The position numbers were made by a program, and so were the translations under genes. The notes under the pieces were generated by a model. It was given only the letters and a program-made list of their open reading frames with translations. It had not been told where the DNA came from and did not search any database. Positions 62,142 to 64,000 of a stretch of 64,000 nt of DNA are shown here, one piece after another. Positions within the stretch are counted from its first letter, which is position 1; every line of letters begins with the position of its first letter. Origin of the DNA: Alteromonas pelagimontana (GTDB lineage: Bacteria; Pseudomonadota; Gammaproteobacteria; Enterobacterales; Alteromonadaceae); NCBI RefSeq assembly GCF_002499975.2, contig NZ_CP052766.1:2170001-2234000 (forward strand). Direction: 5' to 3'.

Positions 62142-64000
62142 TTAAAAATATCCGCGAACGCCAATGGCAAAACTACGACCGGGGCGGGGAGCGATATCTT
62201 TAAGAAATGAAGTGTGAACTCTGGCTTCTGTATCGGTAAGGTTGCTGCCTTTCAGATACACCATCATGTCCTGGTCGAGCAAAGACAAATCGTAAGACAC
62301 TGTGGCATCAACCAGCGTGTAGCCATCAGTGGATGTTTCATAAGAAGCGATGCGGTCTTGCTCCTGATACCGGGTAACATCAAGATTTGCGGTCAATAGT
62401 TCTGTTTGATAACTAAACTGCGTACCAAATCGAAGCGGTGGCGTGCGCGGTAAGTCACCGCCATCTTTTAGCCGCGCCCGAACGTAATCAGAGAAAAAAC
62501 TGGCCTTAAGTTCATCAGTGGCTTGCCAGGCAATTTGCGCTTCAAAGCCATGTAAAATTACGTCATCGGTTTGAAATGTATAGATAGGCAATTCGGTGGC
62601 ATGCACGTGCTCTTCATTGTCGTGCTCGTCCTCACCACCATGGTCATGGGCAGCTTCAGCAAAAAGACCGGTAGAGGTTTGATAGTAATAATTATCGACA
62701 ACGTTATAGAAAGCGTTGAATACAAATCCAACATCACCGTCCGTTTTCCGGAATGTCAGGTCGATATTATTCGCTGTTTCAAGGTCAAGCGCTGCTTCAG
62801 TTAACCCAATGTGAGCATGATCGTCGTGATTTTCGACGGCGAACAACGCACCAATTTCATAAGTGCGTGTACCTATGTGAGGCCCGAAGGAGAGAAGTTC
62901 AGACGCAGAAGGTGCGCGTTCCGAACGAGAAACGGAAATGCCAATGTTATAGCCAGGCGTAAAATCCCATACTAAACCCGCAGATAAGCTAACGGGGGTA
63001 AACTCATGATCGGTGCTAAAGACACGGGTGGAAGTGGCTTCTTCGTGACCATGTTCATGATTGTGTTCTTCGCCGGCATGAGCGTGCGCATCTAATTCTG
63101 GGAGTAGTACTTGATCTGCTTCCAGTTCCACCCGTTCGACGCGGCCGCCCAACTGAAGCAGGAAGTCGCCGAAATGCTTCTCTTCCATAATTGCCAGCGC
63201 CAGCGTCTGGGCTTCCGACGGGGGAGTAAATGCTTCGCTGCCTTGCGCCGCCACATCGCTATGTTTGTATTGGAAGCTTATGCCACCATTCCAGCCATCA
63301 AAAGGATTATGAAGGGCTTCAAATCGCAGCTCCTCAGTGCTGTTTTCAAACAGGGTACCTACCATGCCGTCCTCAATTTCAGCATGCTCGTAGTCAGTAA
63401 AGGCAGCGCGGGTATTAATTTTTCTAATCCATTTACCGCCAATATTCAATTCACTTAGCAGTTGAACCCGGGTTTGCTTCAGATCGGCATATACACTTTC
63501 TTCTTCACTACCTTCAGCCTCATGTTCATCGCCATGGGTGTGCCCAGGAATCCCATATTCGCGATTAAAACGTTCAACAGCGATACCGACATAACCGTTA
63601 TCCAATAGCTTACTGACGCCAAGTGTTACGCCATTAGATTTCTCGCCACTGTTTTTAACCACAAAATCCTGTTGTTCGTGGTTATCTAATTCAGGCGCAA
63701 CAGGCACGTCGTAATCGTTGGATTCGCGCCAGTAACCGTCTGCGTACACACCGATAGTTTCAGTACCTGTGGTGATGTTGAATGACGCCAGTTTTTTGTC
63801 ATCTACCGAGTTGGTTTCTAACAACCATTCTCCGCGGGTGGTGGTGTCGGGGGGAACACGTCCATCTACTACATTTACTACGCCACCGATAGCGCCGCTG
63901 CCATAAAATAATGTTGCCGGACCACGCAGCACTTCAATTTGTTGTGCCGTAGAAGCTTCGGTGGCAACAGAGTGATCTGGCCCTACGCGGGAGACATCAC
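62142..64000 (-). CDS. ZnuD-like TonB-dependent zinc receptor (5' end outside window)
   Basis: The open frame continues past the right edge: residues DVSRVGPDHSVATEAS then QQIEVLRGPATLFYGSGAIGGVVNVVDGRV are an internal plug-domain stretch, so the start lies beyond 64000. The barrel has His/Asp/Glu-rich external loops (GHTHGDEHEAEG, HAHAGEEHNHEHGHEEA, HDHGGEDEHDNEEHVHA), as in zinc receptor ZnuD, and ends in GVRGYF. With the AztD-like gene downstream it suggests zinc import across the outer membrane. Confidence 0.88.
   Translation of the reverse strand, partial: DVSRVGPDHSVATEASTAQQIEVLRGPATLFYGSGAIGGVVNVVDGRVPPDTTTRGEWLLETNSVDDKKLASFNITTGTETIGVYADGYWRESNDYDVPVAPELDNHEQQDFVVKNSGEKSNGVTLGVSKLLDNGYVGIAVERFNREYGIPGHTHGDEHEAEGSEEESVYADLKQTRVQLLSELNIGGKWIRKINTRAAFTDYEHAEIEDGMVGTLFENSTEELRFEALHNPFDGWNGGISFQYKHSDVAAQGSEAFTPPSEAQTLALAIMEEKHFGDFLLQLGGRVERVELEADQVLLPELDAHAHAGEEHNHEHGHEEATSTRVFSTDHEFTPVSLSAGLVWDFTPGYNIGISVSRSERAPSASELLSFGPHIGTRTYEIGALFAVENHDDHAHIGLTEAALDLETANNIDLTFRKTDGDVGFVFNAFYNVVDNYYYQTSTGLFAEAAHDHGGEDEHDNEEHVHATELPIYTFQTDDVILHGFEAQIAWQATDELKASFFSDYVRARLKDGGDLPRTPPLRFGTQFSYQTELLTANLDVTRYQEQDRIASYETSTDGYTLVDATVSYDLSLLDQDMMVYLKGSNLTDTEARVHTSFLKDIAPRPGRSFAIGVRGYF

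Overview
The window looks like a chromosomal segment of a marine gammaproteobacterium of the Alteromonadaceae type. This is inferred from gene content: kbl-tdh-glpE-glpG, ubiC-ubiA, ubiK and rep, several TonB-dependent receptors, GGDEF/EAL proteins and a cytochrome c5-like protein. No rRNA or phylogenetic marker was available to place it further.

Layout. (1) 1-15.1 kb is core chromosome. It holds the 3' end of a PstS-like binding protein, a porin-like protein and a GGDEF-EAL protein; the threonine catabolic pair kbl-tdh running into glpE-glpG; a FliL-like protein; ubiC-ubiA facing ubiK; rep; a GAF-GAF-GGDEF-EAL protein whose EAL half is degenerate; and a small c-type cytochrome. (2) 15.2-15.7 kb is a stable-RNA promoter followed by two decayed tRNA-Arg copies and one intact tRNA-Arg(CCG). 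(3) About 15.5-40.3 kb is an integrated element of roughly 25 kb, bounded by a 47-bp imperfect tRNA-Arg 3'-half repeat and by 21-bp direct repeats just inside each end. It carries a tyrosine integrase, an ankyrin module, a relaxase-like module, a lipoprotein and subtilase pair, a giant protein joining a ClpB-type AAA+ domain to an FtsH-type AAA+/zinc-protease, regulators, a LlaJI/McrBC-like restriction-modification system with an HTH-fused cytosine methyltransferase, another PD-(D/E)XK candidate nuclease, a DUF3987-type protein and an AlpA-like regulator.

(4) 40.5-50.7 kb is a catabolic cluster with a divergent LysR regulator: family III CoA-transferase, EstB-like serine hydrolase, CitMHS-type transporter, HMG-CoA lyase, tannase-family esterase and TonB receptor. 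Together they suggest use of 3-hydroxy-3-methylglutarate or its plant esters. (5) 50.7-53.4 kb is a scrap zone: a LysR gene, an orphan EcoRII-C-like nuclease fragment, IS66 remains, and AraC and SDR fragments joined by a deletion. (6) 53.6-58.3 kb has a UhpB/NarX-like kinase and LuxR-type response regulator flanked by three FlgO-domain lipoproteins and a tiny His-rich lipoprotein. (7) 58.4-64 kb has a siderophore-type TonB receptor, then a zinc-uptake pair: an AztD-like His-rich periplasmic/lipoprotein propeller and a ZnuD-like receptor that runs off the window.

The most unusual signal is the divergent 22.3-29.3 kb module. Its two transcription units start on either side of a duplicated block containing four copies of one 23-bp palindrome (TATCCGCA-N7-TGCGGATA). 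One unit encodes a secreted lipoprotein and a secreted subtilase, the other a cytosolic double-AAA+ metalloprotease fusion.
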